The notes beneath the pieces were generated by a model. The model was given only the letters and a program-made list of their open reading frames with translations, did no database searches and was not told the DNA's origin. Source: Blastobasis lacticolella (lineage: Eukaryota > Arthropoda > Insecta > Lepidoptera > Blastobasidae). Taken from it: 64,000 bases of DNA. The position numbers and the translations under genes were made by a program. The DNA is taken from positions 30,129,708 through 30,193,707 of the forward strand of contig LR990039.1 in the NCBI GenBank assembly GCA_905147135.1, read 5' to 3'. This document shows, one piece after another, positions 1-11,032 of the stretch (within the stretch, counting starts at the first letter, position 1; every line of letters starts with the position of its first letter).

Positions 1-142
1 TCGCACCACGGCAATGTCGTTCTGCAGACTGGTCAGCACAAAGTCAGGGTGCACGGTCAGCAGCCTCAGGATGTATATGACGCCGCCCGTATTGGAGTAC
101 GTGGAGGCGACCCTCGCACGCCACCAAAACACAGGGTCCAGT
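1..142 (-). CDS. Serine protease homolog exon 3 (Asp-box region, partial)
   Basis: The acceptor is cgttccag, with the exon from 142 leftward. It reads LDPVFWWRARVAST, then GGVIYI, then VHPDFVLTSLQ and NDIAVVR, where D is the Asp102 equivalent. The exon continues beyond position 1, so the remaining third of the protease, including the Ser195 motif, is not visible. Confidence 0.85.
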
Positions 143-3100
143 CTGGAACGTTGAAATATGAAATGAGAGGGGTTTCGTAATATTGGAAGGATGCAGCGGT
201 TTGCGTTTGAATATTGAAATAAATGAACTAAGGTAGAGATGTAGGTGTTTCTATAGTCTCTCGTTAACAATCTGTCTTAATTAATAAAATTTTTATACTA
301 GCAGTTGGCAACATTTTCATTTGAATCATTGTTGGATTCTTAAGAGTACCTAAGTATTCAAACATGATTCAAACACTTGACGGTTAACAACCCAGATTAA
401 AGTACAGTCTTTTCAGAAAATTAACTGTAGACCAAAGAGTTTGGTATACTAGGGTGTAGACACTGTGTTTCTTTAGCTTATTTTTTTGTCAAAATCAACC
501 ACCAATTCTCCTGTTCTTGGGAAGCATATGGAACGTTGCGTTTGTTGTTGTTCGCTTGTCTCCAGCACAGCTCAGTATATCTACTCTATTTTTTCTTAAA
601 CCACTGTTCAGTGAAATTTTTCTTAAAATCTCGACATGCCATAGTGTTTGGAGCTAAATTGACAATAGCTCGCCATGCTTCTGTCATACATTTAGCAGGA
701 AGTAATGCGAAATGGAAACATAGTCGGGCAAATAGTTCTGTCTTCTTTTTAACGCGTTAGTTTACACAGCTTTGCCCTTTTCCATATAGCTTTGTTAAAA
801 TGTTGGTAGCACCTTGTTAACACAGCTTCTGGGAAGTTGGTCTGTATCGCATTCATTTGTTCAGTTTCGTAATCACATTTGTAACTTTTTATTTGGACAC
901 CCAACTCTTTTTAACTAATCGAAACAGACGTTTGTATTTACGTTCAGTCTTATTTGGCAACAAGGCGAAGATGGACTAAAGTATATGTCCCTGTAATTCG
1001 ATCGAAAGATTCCATCACCATAATATGAGGTGTAATTTTCTTGACATGTGATATTTTTTGCTACATAAGAACATACAGTTATAACTCACGCTTTTATAAG
1101 AAAAATTAAATTATTAATAAAAATAAAATATTATTGTTAATTTTTTTATGATATTCAGTGACAAACGAACAGATAGCCCACCTGATGGTAAGTGGTAACT
1201 GTTGCATGGGCATGGACCATCCACAATTTATACATTCAGGATGCAGGTAACAAAAATGCAAAACCGCAGGTGCGTTCTCACTGTGAGGGCTAACATGAAA
1301 TGCCTTATGCCTGTAATTCTGAGCACCTGATGAACATAATTCATATAAGTAGAAACATAGCAAAAGTAGATCGATCGGGAAGTCTATCTAGTGTACAGTT
1401 TGATATGGGTAAAATAGACTTAACTCTGAAAGTAGCCCGAACAGGAAAGTAGGCCTATCGCTTCAGAGATAACCTCTTAACCTCTGATGAAGCTAGGTGT
1501 AAAGTAGAACGCGTTTTAGAATTGTATTTTATGATTGGTAGCCTCTGCAGCAGCCGAACCGCTGATCTGTGTGGACAAATCCAGGGCCAGAGATGTATTG
1601 CTGCGATTACTTTAAACTCAATATTTTTTATGTCATAAAGTAGGCAAACAGGCAAGCGGGCCACCTGCTGGAAAGTGGTCACCACTGCCTATAGATATTA
1701 GCAACACCAAGAGTATCGCCAAAGCGTTGCCCACCTCTATAACACGTTGCTCTGGCAACAAAAAGACAAATGCCCCTCCACTGCCAAAGCCACGGTTCCC
1801 CAAATCCCCACCCCATGGAACACTGGAAACCTTACTCACCGGCAGAAACACAACACTATTTAAAAGAGTATTGTTTAGCTGCGGTATTCTGTAAGGTGGA
1901 GGTATTTCCCCAGTCGGGCGGCTTCAATTCGAACGGGATACCCCGCTATGCCCTACCTCTCTTAAATGCATCTCTCAATTGTATCAAAATAGCGGCGTAC
2001 AATCGGAGATCGGCGGTACCACTGCAGGCGTGTCTTACACTGTCCCGGTGTAGAAGCAGGAGGCGGCGGTGAGGATGGCGGAGGAGGAGATGATGGTGCC
2101 GCCGCACGCGTGCTCGAAGCGGCCGTCCGTCCCGCCGTTGGTGACCAGCGACGCCACAAACGGGAACTCGCTGTTCTCCGTAATGGTCCCGCCTCCGATT
2201 CTGAAGCCTTTAAATTAACATTGATATAAAGTTGGGGATAGAAGGTTGGTCCCAGTGATTGGTAGGTATCATCTACCTCTTTTACGTATGTAGGTATCAC
2301 TATCACTACTTATTATAAAACAAAATCCCACGCCGAGTCTGTCTGTCCTTCTGTTCGCGATAAACTCAAAAACTACTCAACGGATCTTTATGCGGCTTTC
2401 ACCAAAAGCCAGAGAAACTCATGAGGAAGGTTTAGGTGTATAATTTGTTATTAAGGATTTCGTTCAATAGCCACGAAAATGCTTTCCAAATGCAGCAGTA
2501 AACAGTTTCGGAAAGATAACATCTCTATATATGTATAACGCCTTACTGCTGTTGAATCGGGCCAATGTACTAGTATTGGATTCGCCTCGTTATAGTGGCG
2601 GTCTCATACAGGCTTTTCCATACAGCGACATACAAGGAAAAAAAATATTTACCTATCTACCTATGTGTCAATGAGCGAGCGCAGTGAGCTAACAATTTTC
2701 GCTGGGGTAACTAATGAATGAATACTATTACTAAGTTCAAAAATTTTTACAAGTTGGTGTGATCAATGAGTGTATGAGCGAGCGAAGCGAGCTCGAAATT
2801 TGAGATTTTGAGTCTAATAAGCTGAGCGAAAAGTAAATTATAAAAATTGTACATAAATCAGTTACCAAACGATACTGCGGAGCGACACAAAATTTGTGAC
2901 ATTTTGGATCATAAAATTTAACGTAATCAATGAATGAGTAAGCAAGCAGAGCGAGCCCGAAATCTTTGACATTTTGGATCAGAAAATATGGGTGATCAAT
3001 ATGTGAATTGAGTGAGCGGAGCGAGTTAGAAATTATTGACATTTTGGGTCCCCAATTGGGGTGATCAACGAGTGAACGAGAGGGCAAACATATCGAAATT

Positions 3101-3795
3101 GATATTTTTTAAAATTTGGACCTTAACTCTCGCTGCGCTCTTTTGGAATTTTAGGCCTTTTGGTTCATAAAGCCTTGGGCACTTGTATGTCAGTCAGGAC
3201 CCAGACCAATTACACTGAATGCCCTACTGAATCCGCCTGGCCCTCGCGCGGCCCCGGATACCAGGGTGCCCCTGGTCAATAGGTACTATAGTTCTTCAAT
3301 AGCACCCTATTGAACAACTATATTACTTTATCGCCCTTCTTGGAGAATAAAACACCACTACACTTCTGACCAACGCCTGTCGCATATTGCCCTCGTGGAT
3401 AATAAATAATAATTAAAAAAAGAAGCATGAACCAATCAAAAAGAAAAGGCAGTCACTTCTGAAATGGATTGATATAATATCTTCGCTTTGAGCCCAGATA
3501 ATATAGCGGACTGTTTCTGTTGCATAACAGTATTTGAATAAAAAAGTACAAAATATTCCCATTACAACTTCATACCAAGTAATTTTTTGACACTTTAAAG
3601 GTTTTCTATCAAATTACGCTGCGTCATTGCATAAAACTTTCGCCAAAGCCCATGAAATAATTGGTCAAACCACGAGCTGTAAAGTGATAATTTTCACAAT
3701 TTAGAATCACAAACGCTGTATTTTAGAAAGACCGACTTACCATCTCCTTTAATGGCCGCAATTGAACATGCTATAACCACAAGAATTTTAAACAT
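1..3795 (-). CDS. S1 (trypsin-fold) serine protease homolog, 5' part of gene; catalytic His replaced
   Basis: Three exons read right to left: 3741-3795, 2039-2207 and 1-142 (running off the window). Phases match at both joins (phase 1, then phase 2). The product starts with a short hydrophobic signal peptide, MFKILVVIACSIAAIKGD. There is almost no propeptide before the activation site, R|IGGG (usual form R|IVGG). Next come the CGGTIIS block, the His box and the Asp box NDIAVV. The His box reads TAASC instead of TAAHC, so catalytic His57 is Ser while the Cys42/Cys58 pair is kept. In the S1 family such loss gives a non-catalytic homolog, typically secreted to gut lumen, hemolymph or cuticle; activity was not tested here. 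The short propeptide and lack of a clip domain resemble digestive-type more than clip-domain immune proteases. The Ser195 exon lies outside the window. Introns hold satellite and SINE-like repeats. Confidence 0.85.
143..1141. other. Intron 2 of the protease homolog, no recognisable element
   Basis: A+T-rich intron sequence. No coding pattern, satellite or terminal inverted repeat was seen. Confidence 0.5.
1142..1380 (+). repeat. Degenerate interspersed repeat, 'cacctgatggtaagtggt' family
   Basis: A T-rich start is followed by 'agcccacctgatggtaagtggtaactg', cut here to its shared core 'cacctgatggtaagtgg'. That core resembles the better-preserved copy at 1624-1963. The rest has diverged. Probably a non-autonomous retroelement relic. 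Confidence 0.45.
1624..1963 (+). repeat. Interspersed repeat, family 1 (Metulj/SINE-like), copy 1
   Basis: About 340 bp opening with a T run and atgtcat..aggcaaacaggc, then 'caagcgggccacctg', and ending 'ccctacctctctt'. The same unit recurs at 10161-10502, 16862-17131 and 50425-50868, always on this strand. Short open frames through it are shared by all copies and are not genes. The class is uncertain; it resembles non-autonomous repeats common in Lepidoptera. Confidence 0.8.
2039..2207 (-). CDS. Serine protease homolog exon 2 (activation site and His-box region)
   Basis: Two bases, 55 codons, then two bases. It reads FRIGGG, then EFPFVASL, a Gly/Asp-rich loop, HACGGTIIS and ILTAASC. The acceptor at 2208 has a weak pyrimidine tract (ttaatttaaag), but it is the only choice in phase with exon 1. 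A better-looking acceptor eight bases further in (cttcag) would break the frame. The donor is GT|GTAAGA at 2039/2038. The exon is far richer in G+C than the flanking introns. Confidence 0.85.
2310..2470 (+). repeat. Interspersed repeat with 'gttcgcgataaactcaaaa' core
   Basis: The string 'gtctgtctgtccttctgttc' followed by the 'actcaaaaactactcaacgg' segment matches a repeat that I recognise as widespread in lepidopteran DNA. It sits in intron 1 of the protease homolog. Its class is not determined. Confidence 0.4.
2650..3110 (+). repeat. Tandem satellite, GAGCGAAGCGAGC type, direct orientation
   Basis: Diverged units of about 60-80 bp. Each holds gatcaatgagtg, then a gagcgagcgaagcgagc block, then gaaatttttgacattttgg. 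Five or six units can be followed across intron 1 of the protease homolog. The same unit reappears in reverse complement at 18110-19270. Confidence 0.8.
3111..3740. other. Intron 1 of the protease homolog, remainder
   Basis: A+T-rich with no coding or structured element that I could identify. It ends at the donor of exon 1. Confidence 0.4.
3741..3795 (-). CDS. Serine protease homolog exon 1 (start codon and signal peptide)
   Basis: The ATG lies at 3795. The exon encodes 18 residues plus one base: a basic start (MFK), a hydrophobic core (ILVVIACSIAAI) and a polar end. It closes at a strong donor, G|GTAAGT. The extra base makes a Gly codon with the first two bases of exon 2, and no stop appears. 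This phase agreement is the main reason for choosing this start. Confidence 0.75.
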
Positions 3796-3895
3796 TTTCA
3801 CAAAACAATTAATTTGTCCTATCTACCGTAATCTAGTGCGTGCAGCCGCGGAATGGACAGTTAAATCAAATAATTAATGCCTTATCTATAATCCA
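3796..3895 (-). promoter_or_regulatory. Putative promoter-proximal region of the serine protease homolog
   Basis: Within about 100 bp upstream of the ATG, two GATA-type motifs appear on the coding strand: tagatagg near 3818 and tagataagg near 3885. GATA sites are common upstream of insect gut and fat-body protease genes. No TATA box at a convincing distance and no mapped start site are available, so this is tentative. Confidence 0.25.
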
Positions 3896-5420
3896 CAAGA
3901 TTAGCTAATCAACTGTATACTGATATTGTTTTCGGTTATCTAGAACATATTAAATACCAATATTTAATTTCTTAGAAGAATTAATTTAAAAAGTCTTGTA
4001 AGTTTGAGCTCTGCTGTTATAATTAGGTAATTAGTATTTAATTCAACTAATTACTTACTATGTGCTGCACCGCATAAATATATATTTACGAACTCGCTGT
4101 GCCCGTGACTTCGTTCGTGTACCTAGTCATAATACCCAATGAACATTGAAAGTTAAATAAATAGTAAATAATATTACATAGACTCCAATTGTAAAATCAT
4201 TGACAGAAACTAATAGTTACTGTAGGTACGAAGATAAGCAATAGACTGCCATGGAGTAATCAACCAAAGACTCGTATTTGACATTAAAAAGTGGGATGCT
4301 TCTGCCGTTTCTTTAATACCGAAATCATATATATAGTATATACAAGCATGTGGGTACAAAATAATATTATTTTAAGTACCTAATTAATTTACTAAATCTG
4401 ATCAAAGACTTCTACATAACTACTACATATCCATGAATCTGATATTACTTGGTGACACAGACAGCGAATATATTCGTAATAACAGCCTTTCCATATTCCT
4501 TCGTTTTTCACAGAGTAGTATAGAAATATACCTACTGATTACAAAATTGCTTCCACACAATCTAATTGTCCATTATGCGATTACCAATTAAATTGGCACA
4601 GTCAGATTGTCTGTCCACACAAGACAATTTGATTGCCAATCTAGTCAGCACCCCGTCTACACGACTCAATCTGATTGCAAGATATTATGTCATGGTCGCC
4701 AGATTGGGGTCTTTTCCCCAAATTCGGGAAAAATAAAAATTTCGGGGAACGACTGGGGAAATTAAATGGTGCCGTAGGTGTAGGTTAGTCTCGATGTTGA
4801 TAGCAGATGGACTCCCTTTCCCAAATAAAGTGTAGGTTCAAAAAAATATAAAATCAATGGCGACAGCTGAAGTTATAGTAAAGTAAAGGGAATAAATATC
4901 TTTTAAAGCTCAAAAAGTCTGGCGGTCTGCCATTCCCAGTCCTGTGGATATAATATGGTAGATGGCACCGAAATAACATTTGAATATAGAAATTATATAA
5001 TTTGCTGCAGCTACACGAATCATCATAATACAATCACACGACGTATCTGAAATCGGGAACAAAATATGGCAATTTGCTAGTCGGGGGTTTAAAAAAATTA
5101 TCTATTCCTTTTTTTCATTACAATAATTTCAGCAGTCGTGGGCTTATTACAATTTTTTAGTTTTGATTTGTTTTACCCTTTCTCGAGTACAATGTTTACA
5201 CGTCGTATGGCTTTTCTAATATTTTCTTTAGCGGTCGCGTGTGCGGACCAGTTTTTTCGTACCCTGTTCAGTTTTTATACAATATCCTTACCCCTGTTTA
5301 ATGCTCTTTTCGTATGAATAAATGATTCTTATCGTACGTTTCCCCATCCATCAAATACTTACCTGCCGGCTTCGCAGGTAATACTATTGTCATTTGTGTA
5401 CTCCTAAAGGAATTTCATCA
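3896..5420. other. Intergenic, A+T-rich, possible MITE debris
   Basis: No gene seen. 4090-4130 holds 'cgtgacttcgttcgtgtac', like the head of the element at 50912. 4550-4700 holds several diverged copies of an 'acacaa-tctaattg' motif in both orientations, suggesting a small decayed inverted-repeat element. The rest is unremarkable. Confidence 0.35.
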
Positions 5421-5493
5421 CCAGCCCAGGTCCAGCAGTAGACCGATGGACATAGGCCTCCCCAAGGCGAGCCACTTAGATCGGTTCTTTCCC

Positions 5494-5680
5494 GTTCCGT
5501 TCCGTTCCAGGTACAACACCAGCCAGAAGTTCTTCTGCAAGGGTGTATGTAGGTCATATCAGAAAGAACCAGGTATGATGTCGCCTACGTCCGTGATTCC
5601 GTCGTCTGTACTTGTATTTTGAGCAACCGAGTTCAGCGGGTGGCACGGGTATCACCCGAAGAACTGGTTTGCTCCGGATA
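5494..5680. repeat. Direct repeat, left copy (about 185 bp)
   Basis: Begins 'gttccgttccaggtacaaca', continues through 'gcaagggtgtatgtaggtca' and 'gtcgtctgtacttgtatttt', and ends 'gctccggata'. A close copy lies at 6350-6535, so the pair brackets a LINE relic. The sequence just before it, 'gccacttagatcggttcttt', recurs at 9690, suggesting an element boundary. Confidence 0.75.
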
Positions 5681-5909
5681 CCGTCGCGGACGTGGGAGTT
5701 GTTGGACTTAAGCGACACCACATCGCGTCCCCGGCTGATTTGCGCTACCTCCAGCCCGAGATACCAGTGCGCACGTAGATGCGAGGGGACTGTAGGGCTT
5801 TCGCAGTCAGGATGGGAGCGACAGGAGTTAGATTAGAACCGACAAGAATTCATACATCGAGCCAGTGTGAGGGAGGATAGATACTATACTTGGTGTGTAA
5901 ATATATAAA

Positions 5910-6345
5910 AGATGGATGCTATAGACTGCTGTGGTTGGTTCTGCTCCGGTTATGGTGTTCTGTTGGCTCTGCAGTGGGTGTTGTTCCGGGTTGATCCTGT
6001 TCATCTTCTGCGGATTTGTTTGCAGTGCAGGAGGTTGGTAGGCTCTCTGGCTCTGATTCGGAATCCGTTTCCGGTGATTTAGATACTTTATCTGCTTCCC
6101 TTTCCATCAGGGTCCTGTTTCGTGCTAATTCCTTCCAGGATTCATTGGATCATCTGGTATACTTGTCTATGTCCTAATCTAGCGAGTCCTCCCATGTAAA
6201 GATCGGCCGGCCGACTTTGCGTTTGTTTTCTCTGTATTCTCTGGCTGCGTGCAGTATGTGTGGTGTGTCGCGTCTTATTATGTGGCCGAAATACGATAGT
6301 CTACGTACGGACTTTGATTATTTTTGTGATGGTTTTACCATCTAA
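5910..6345 (-). mobile_element. LINE reverse transcriptase C-terminal relic
   Basis: On the minus strand the frame reads LSYFGHIIRRD, then KRKVGRPIFTWEDSL and SWKELARNRT. This matches the usual end of RTE-like and related LINE proteins (xGHvxRr ... GRPxxxW.D ... R..W). It has stop codons and is cut short. It lies between the two direct repeats at 5494 and 6350. Confidence 0.65.
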
Positions 6346-6349
6346 GATT

Positions 6350-6535
6350 CCGTTCCGTTCCAGGTACAACACTAGCCAGAAATGCTTCTGCAAGGGTGTA
6401 TGTAGGTCATATCAGCGAGAACCAAGTATGGCGTCGCAATCATCGGTAGTTCCGTCGTCTGTACTTGTATTTTGAGCCACCAAGCCCAGCAGATGGCACG
6501 ATTCTCACCCAAAGAGCTGGTGTGCTCCGGATATA
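6350..6535. repeat. Direct repeat, right copy (about 185 bp)
   Basis: Second copy of the 5494-5680 unit with scattered substitutions, again ending 'gctccggata'. It runs directly into the 6590 tandem array. Confidence 0.75.
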
Positions 6536-6589
6536 TATATAAAGGAAGGATATTGACTGCTGTAATTGGTCCCTCGGAGAGCTCTGCTG

Positions 6590-7880
6590 GTTTGATCTTC
6601 TTGATTTGTTGTCTTTTGATGTCCCGCCGTCGCACCCGTGACTTCTAATATTTTCTAATGACGTCCTGTCGCCGGCAGCGTATCCGTAATTTTCGGCTAG
6701 TGTTCTCATGTTGTCCATCGAAGTCCTGTCGCAACCCGCCTACACTATCGGCTATTCTTTAACTCTTGTCTTTCTGCTATTCTTCTTAATTTTCTTTCGA
6801 TGTCCTCTTGCAAGCAGCGTACCCGTAATTTTAGGATTTTCTTTTTATGTTGTCCATCGAGGTCCTGTCGCAGCCTGCCTACACTACCAGCTATTCTTCA
6901 ACTCTTGTCTTTCTGATATTCTTCTAAATTTTCCTTCGATGTCCCGTCGCAGGCAGCGTACCCGTAATTTTTGACTATTATTTTTATGTTGTCCATCAAA
7001 GTCCTGTCGCAACCCGTTGACACTATAAGCTATAATTCAACTCTTGTCTTTCTGCTATTCTTCTTAATTTTCCTTCAATGTCCTGTCATGATCTGCGTAC
7101 CCGTAACCTTCAGCTATTCTTCTTTTATGTTCTACTGAAGTCCTGTCGCAAGCGGCGTACCCGTAATTTTTGGCTATCCTTCTTGTGATGTCCATTAAAG
7201 TCCTGTCGCAACCTGCCTACAATATCAGCTGTTCTTCAATTCTTGTCTTTTTGCTATTCTTCTTAATTTTCCTTCGGCTTCGTAACCTTCGGCTATTCTT
7301 TTATGTTCTACTGATGTCCTGTCGCAAGCAGCGTACCCGTAATTTTTGGCTATTCTTCTTATGTTATCCATCAAAGTCCTGTCGCAACCGGCCTACATTA
7401 TTAGCTATTCTTCGACTCTTGTCTTTCTGCTATTCTTCTTAATGTTCCTTCGATACCCTGTCATAAACAGCGAACTCGTGACCTTCAACCGTCCTTATTA
7501 TGTCATCTCTCGAATTCTTGTCTTATCGCAGCAGAATACCCGTAACTTTCCAAGTAACGTAGTGTACCCGTACCTTTTAGCTGTTTTACTTAATGTTGTC
7601 CCAACATATCGCCCGTAGCATACCCGTAACATTCAGCCATTCTTTTAATGTTGTCTCTCAGTCGGTGTCCTGCTCACAGCAAGGACCATAAACTTAGAGC
7701 TATTCCTTTGTTCAGGTGTAATGTCGAAATCGGCCACTCAGCGGCTGTCAGCTATTCTTCTAGTGTTATTTGTCGATGTCCTATAGCCGAGAGTTTATGT
7801 TGTCTCTCGATATCCGGTCCCAGATAGCTTATCCGAAACATTCAGTTAATGTTCCCGTGTTGGTCAGTATTGCGAGTGGT
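6590..7880 (+). repeat. Tandem array, about 139-bp unit with internal sub-repeats
   Basis: Core motifs recur in order: gtcctgtcgcaagcagcgta, cccgtaattttt, ttatgttgtccatcaaagtc, cctgtcgcaacccgcctaca and cttgtctttctgctattctt. Successive 'gcgtacccgtaa' blocks near 6818, 6956 and 7095 are about 139 bp apart. Spacing then becomes irregular and the last 350 bp degrade. Open frames through it only reflect the periodicity. Confidence 0.85.
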
Positions 7881-9230
7881 AAATACGTACCTTCCGCACG
7901 TTCGTGCTTTACACTTATTGGTTCTTTAATGAAGTCATAGTTATCGAGGACTGTTAACTATGTTTTGGTGCCCGCTCTCCAATTGGAATGCAGTACCCGC
8001 TCGAGAGTGAACATGTGGTTGTCTATAGATCGGTCTTATAAGAAAGTCGTCAAATAACTTCCTAACTGGAAGTTACGTCTAGTTTCTTCAATATAAAGTT
8101 GGCTTTTTAGTTTGTACTATGTTGAGGCCCTTGTGAGGTTAGCATTATGATACTTATTCGTTTTCTGTACGAAGAAATCTATCATCGTCGAAGGATTAAC
8201 TATTGGTTTTCTATGTCCACATTTTGTTATAATATTAATAGAAAAGCTGAGCAGAGTCTGTCTTTTCCTGTTATTCGCTGCGTATGTCGCTAAGTCTGGA
8301 CGCACTGCCTAGTGGTAAAATATTAGGTGAAGGTCTTCATTTGTTTGATCATCGACTGTCTTATTGACGTCTGTTTTTCGTTTGTCATGTTCGGTGCGCC
8401 AGATGTTGCAGTGGCTTTGTTCATGGAAATGGTCAGGCAATCGTTTTTTATCTCCATTCCGTTGGGAACCAGTCTACAAATGTGCGCTTATTGTTTTCAA
8501 TGACCGGTCAGAGATCTTTAAAAAATGTTTGTCGATTTCTTTCCTGTGTTTATTGCGTTTCGCGCAAGACCCGATACTTTAGTTATGGTTATGGTGTACG
8601 GTTTTTTAAAGTTATACAATGCGTTGCAAAGTAGGTAGTAGTTTTGCTGTATTGTGGAGCGCATGTTTATGTACGTAATATTGTGGATTGGTACAGCTGT
8701 GGAGAAAGCTTGTTAGGCAATTAGTTAAAATATGAGTAACCTATAGCGGTATTGGACGGCTCAGGATATAACTAAAAAGTATCGATATTTGCATAGTCAG
8801 ATTAATTCGTGTCACTTTTAGTTTGGGATATATGCATCCCTCTAAACGCCAATTATATTTGTCTTATAAAATCTTTCTCTGTGACTAAAAAGCTATCGTC
8901 AACTAAAAATAAATAAAATTTGAACAAGGTAACGTCCAGCCAGAGCAGATGTCACGCTGCTGCTAATAGCTGGCTGGTAAAACTATGTTTAATTAGGTAC
9001 AACTACCAGCACATCAGCCTACCCGCCTAGTATAAAATCAGATAGCATCGCTATGGAGGCGTGTGCAGACCGGAGACGGTTCAAACTCTAAACAGGGTAT
9101 GTTGAGGTGCTGTCTTCTGTACACCAACTTATATCAAGTGCTTAATTCTATGAATAGAGTCCCAAGATAATATAGTAATATCAAATTGTTGCTATGTGTA
9201 CCTTAGACACCGATATCAATAGGTTGGGGC
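7881..9230. other. No gene identified
   Basis: Several short frames exist, for example 8117-8305 on the minus strand, but stops interrupt them and no family is recognisable. A decayed transposon is possible. No confident repeat boundary was found. Confidence 0.3.
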
Positions 9231-9231
9231 A

Positions 9232-9441
9232 CTAGAAAAATAATAGGAACGCTCTCACCAGATTACGTGATGGATAGTGTAAGTAGATAGTTCCACCACG
9301 GAGCTCTACACTGGGACCACTGGGAATCTCCGTTGATTTCAGGTCAGGTCTGATCATGTAGGTACGAGACGGAACCAGATATTGCACTGTAGATGCGCGA
9401 TTATTCGATTGCTCGTGTCCATTAGAGTCCGATTCACTCAT
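9232..9441 (-). CDS. Unrecognised small ORF
   Basis: Starting at the ATG near 9441, the frame encodes about 69 residues. It begins MSESDSNGHEQSNN, with a polar, Ser/Asn-rich first third, then a segment with PSRTYMIRPDL and VELRGGTIYL. It ends in a short hydrophobic tail, RAFLLFF, before TAG. There is no signal peptide and no recognised motif. It could be the N-terminal piece of a retroelement gag-like protein, or chance. Nothing next to it supports a gene. Confidence 0.2.
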   Translation of the reverse strand: MSESDSNGHEQSNNRASTVQYLVPSRTYMIRPDLKSTEIPSGPSVELRGGTIYLHYPSRNLVRAFLLFF

Positions 9442-10160
9442 TATCACTATCACTTCTAACTCTAGGTACTACTACAACAAATTTTCTGACACAAAGTTAG
9501 GATTAGCTAAAACTTTAGATTTCACTTTAACTAATTCTATGCGAAAAAATTTAGTAAATGCTACGCATATAGTGCTCGACAAAGGGCGGGTCGTAAATTT
9601 TTTGTGCCTTTGAGGGGTTGCGCTCGGCCGCGACGGAGGCGCAGGCGCACGTGTACTCAGCATGCCGGTCCAAACAAGACTCCGCGAGCCACTTAGATCG
9701 GTTCTTTATTGCGTAAATATAAAATTTCTTCATTCAAATAAAATTAAACAAACAACAAAAGTTAATTAAAAATTACAACATAATAATTAGTTATAATAAT
9801 TACTACTTATAATCATTAGATCTTTGCTAGAATCTCAACTCTATTTTATTCATATATTGAGTCACACAATTTGACCGCCTTATCATGTTGAAGAAATTAA
9901 TTAATTACAGAGGTACCTAATTATTGTCTCATGGCCTATCAAACCACAGAAACTGAATTAAAACGATTAGATAAGATTAAGGTAGGCAGGATTCAGTTAA
10001 AGACTGATTTTTAACGCCAGAGAGGTATAAATCTAGGCTCCGAAACACTCGCCAAAGAGCAAGGTTATGTGGCTCTAAGGCGGCTTGTACCAAATTCTTA
10101 AACGCATCTAAGCTGATACTTAAAAAACTTCATGCAAATCATTGCATGTCATTCTTAAAT

Positions 10161-10502
10161 GTTTTTTTTTTTTTTTTTTATGTCATACGTTAGGCAAACA
10201 GGCAAGCGGGCCACCTGATGGAAAGTGGTCACCACTGCCTATAGACATTAGCAACACCAAGAGTATCGCTAATGCGTATAACACGTTGCACTGGCAGCAA
10301 AAGGCAAATGCCACTCCACTGCCAAAGCCACGGTTCACCATATCCCCACCCCATAGAGCACTGGAAACCTTACTCACCGGCAGAAACACAATACTATTTA
10401 AAAGAGTATTATTTAGCTGCGATATTCTGTAAGGTGGAGGTACTTCCCCAGTCGGGCGGCTCCAATTCGAACGAGATACCCCGCTATGCCCTACCTCTCT
10501 TA
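10161..10502 (+). repeat. Interspersed repeat, family 1, copy 2
   Basis: Full-length copy with a 19-base T run at its left end. It is very close to the copies at 1624, 16862 and 50425 and ends 'ccctacctctct'. Confidence 0.85.
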
Positions 10503-10763
10503 TTCTCTCTTAAGAATTTGATGCAAGCTGGGCTGAGTACGCTCTTTAGAGGGTGTGGTAATAACAAATCAAAGAAAACTCTTCAACAGTCCTCACAATA
10601 CATTAGCTTTGGAAGACTTAGAGAATTTGAGAAGCAGTTTGCGAAGCTCTCAAATCTAAGAAGTCTAGAAAGTCCACAAAGTTTTTTACTATTGCTGGCG
10701 AGTTAATACCATAACCCATATCTAAGAACCATTGCGGATTAATGTCAAATATTCTGCATAAGA

Positions 10764-11019
10764 GGCCGTGTGGTGTCCGGCAGAGTAGAATAGCACCAAC
10801 CCCTTACACTCGTGGGTGTCGTACAAGGCGACTAATGTTTAGAGGAATAAATCTAAGTCTCCGTAGGCTGGAAAATGGGCAGCAGCGTTTTCCTTTGTTA
10901 TATTTATTATACTGCGATCTCCAACCCGCCTGCCAAGCGTGGAGATTACGGCAATAACCTCCCCTTTCGTGGGAGAGGCCCTTAGTCCTGCAGTGGACTG
11001 TTTATGGGCTGTGATGATG
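10764..11019 (+). mobile_element. SINE-like retroelement with TGATGA tail, family 2, copy 1
   Basis: Begins ggccgtgtggtgtccggcag and ends cagtggactgtttatgggct plus a gtgatgatg tail. It is flanked by a perfect 13-bp duplication, attctgcataaga (10751-10763 and 11020-11032), the signature of target-primed insertion. Other copies lie at 23785-24041, 32180-32433 and 52670-52805, all on the minus strand. Confidence 0.85.
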
Positions 11020-11032
11020 ATTCTGCATAAGA

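Noticed and set aside
1633..1851. Conserved 60-70 codon frames over family-1 repeats (also 10183-10389, 16881-17063, 50229-50657)
   Set aside because: The similarity between them is due to repeat copies; the ends and frames shift freely among copies.
1962..2306. 114-codon minus frame rich in Pro/Ser/Arg
   Set aside because: It is the wrong frame over protease exon 2; the real frame shows the S1 motifs.
7170..7618. Overlapping hydrophobic frames of about 90 codons
   Set aside because: They follow the period of the tandem array and repeat the same peptide.
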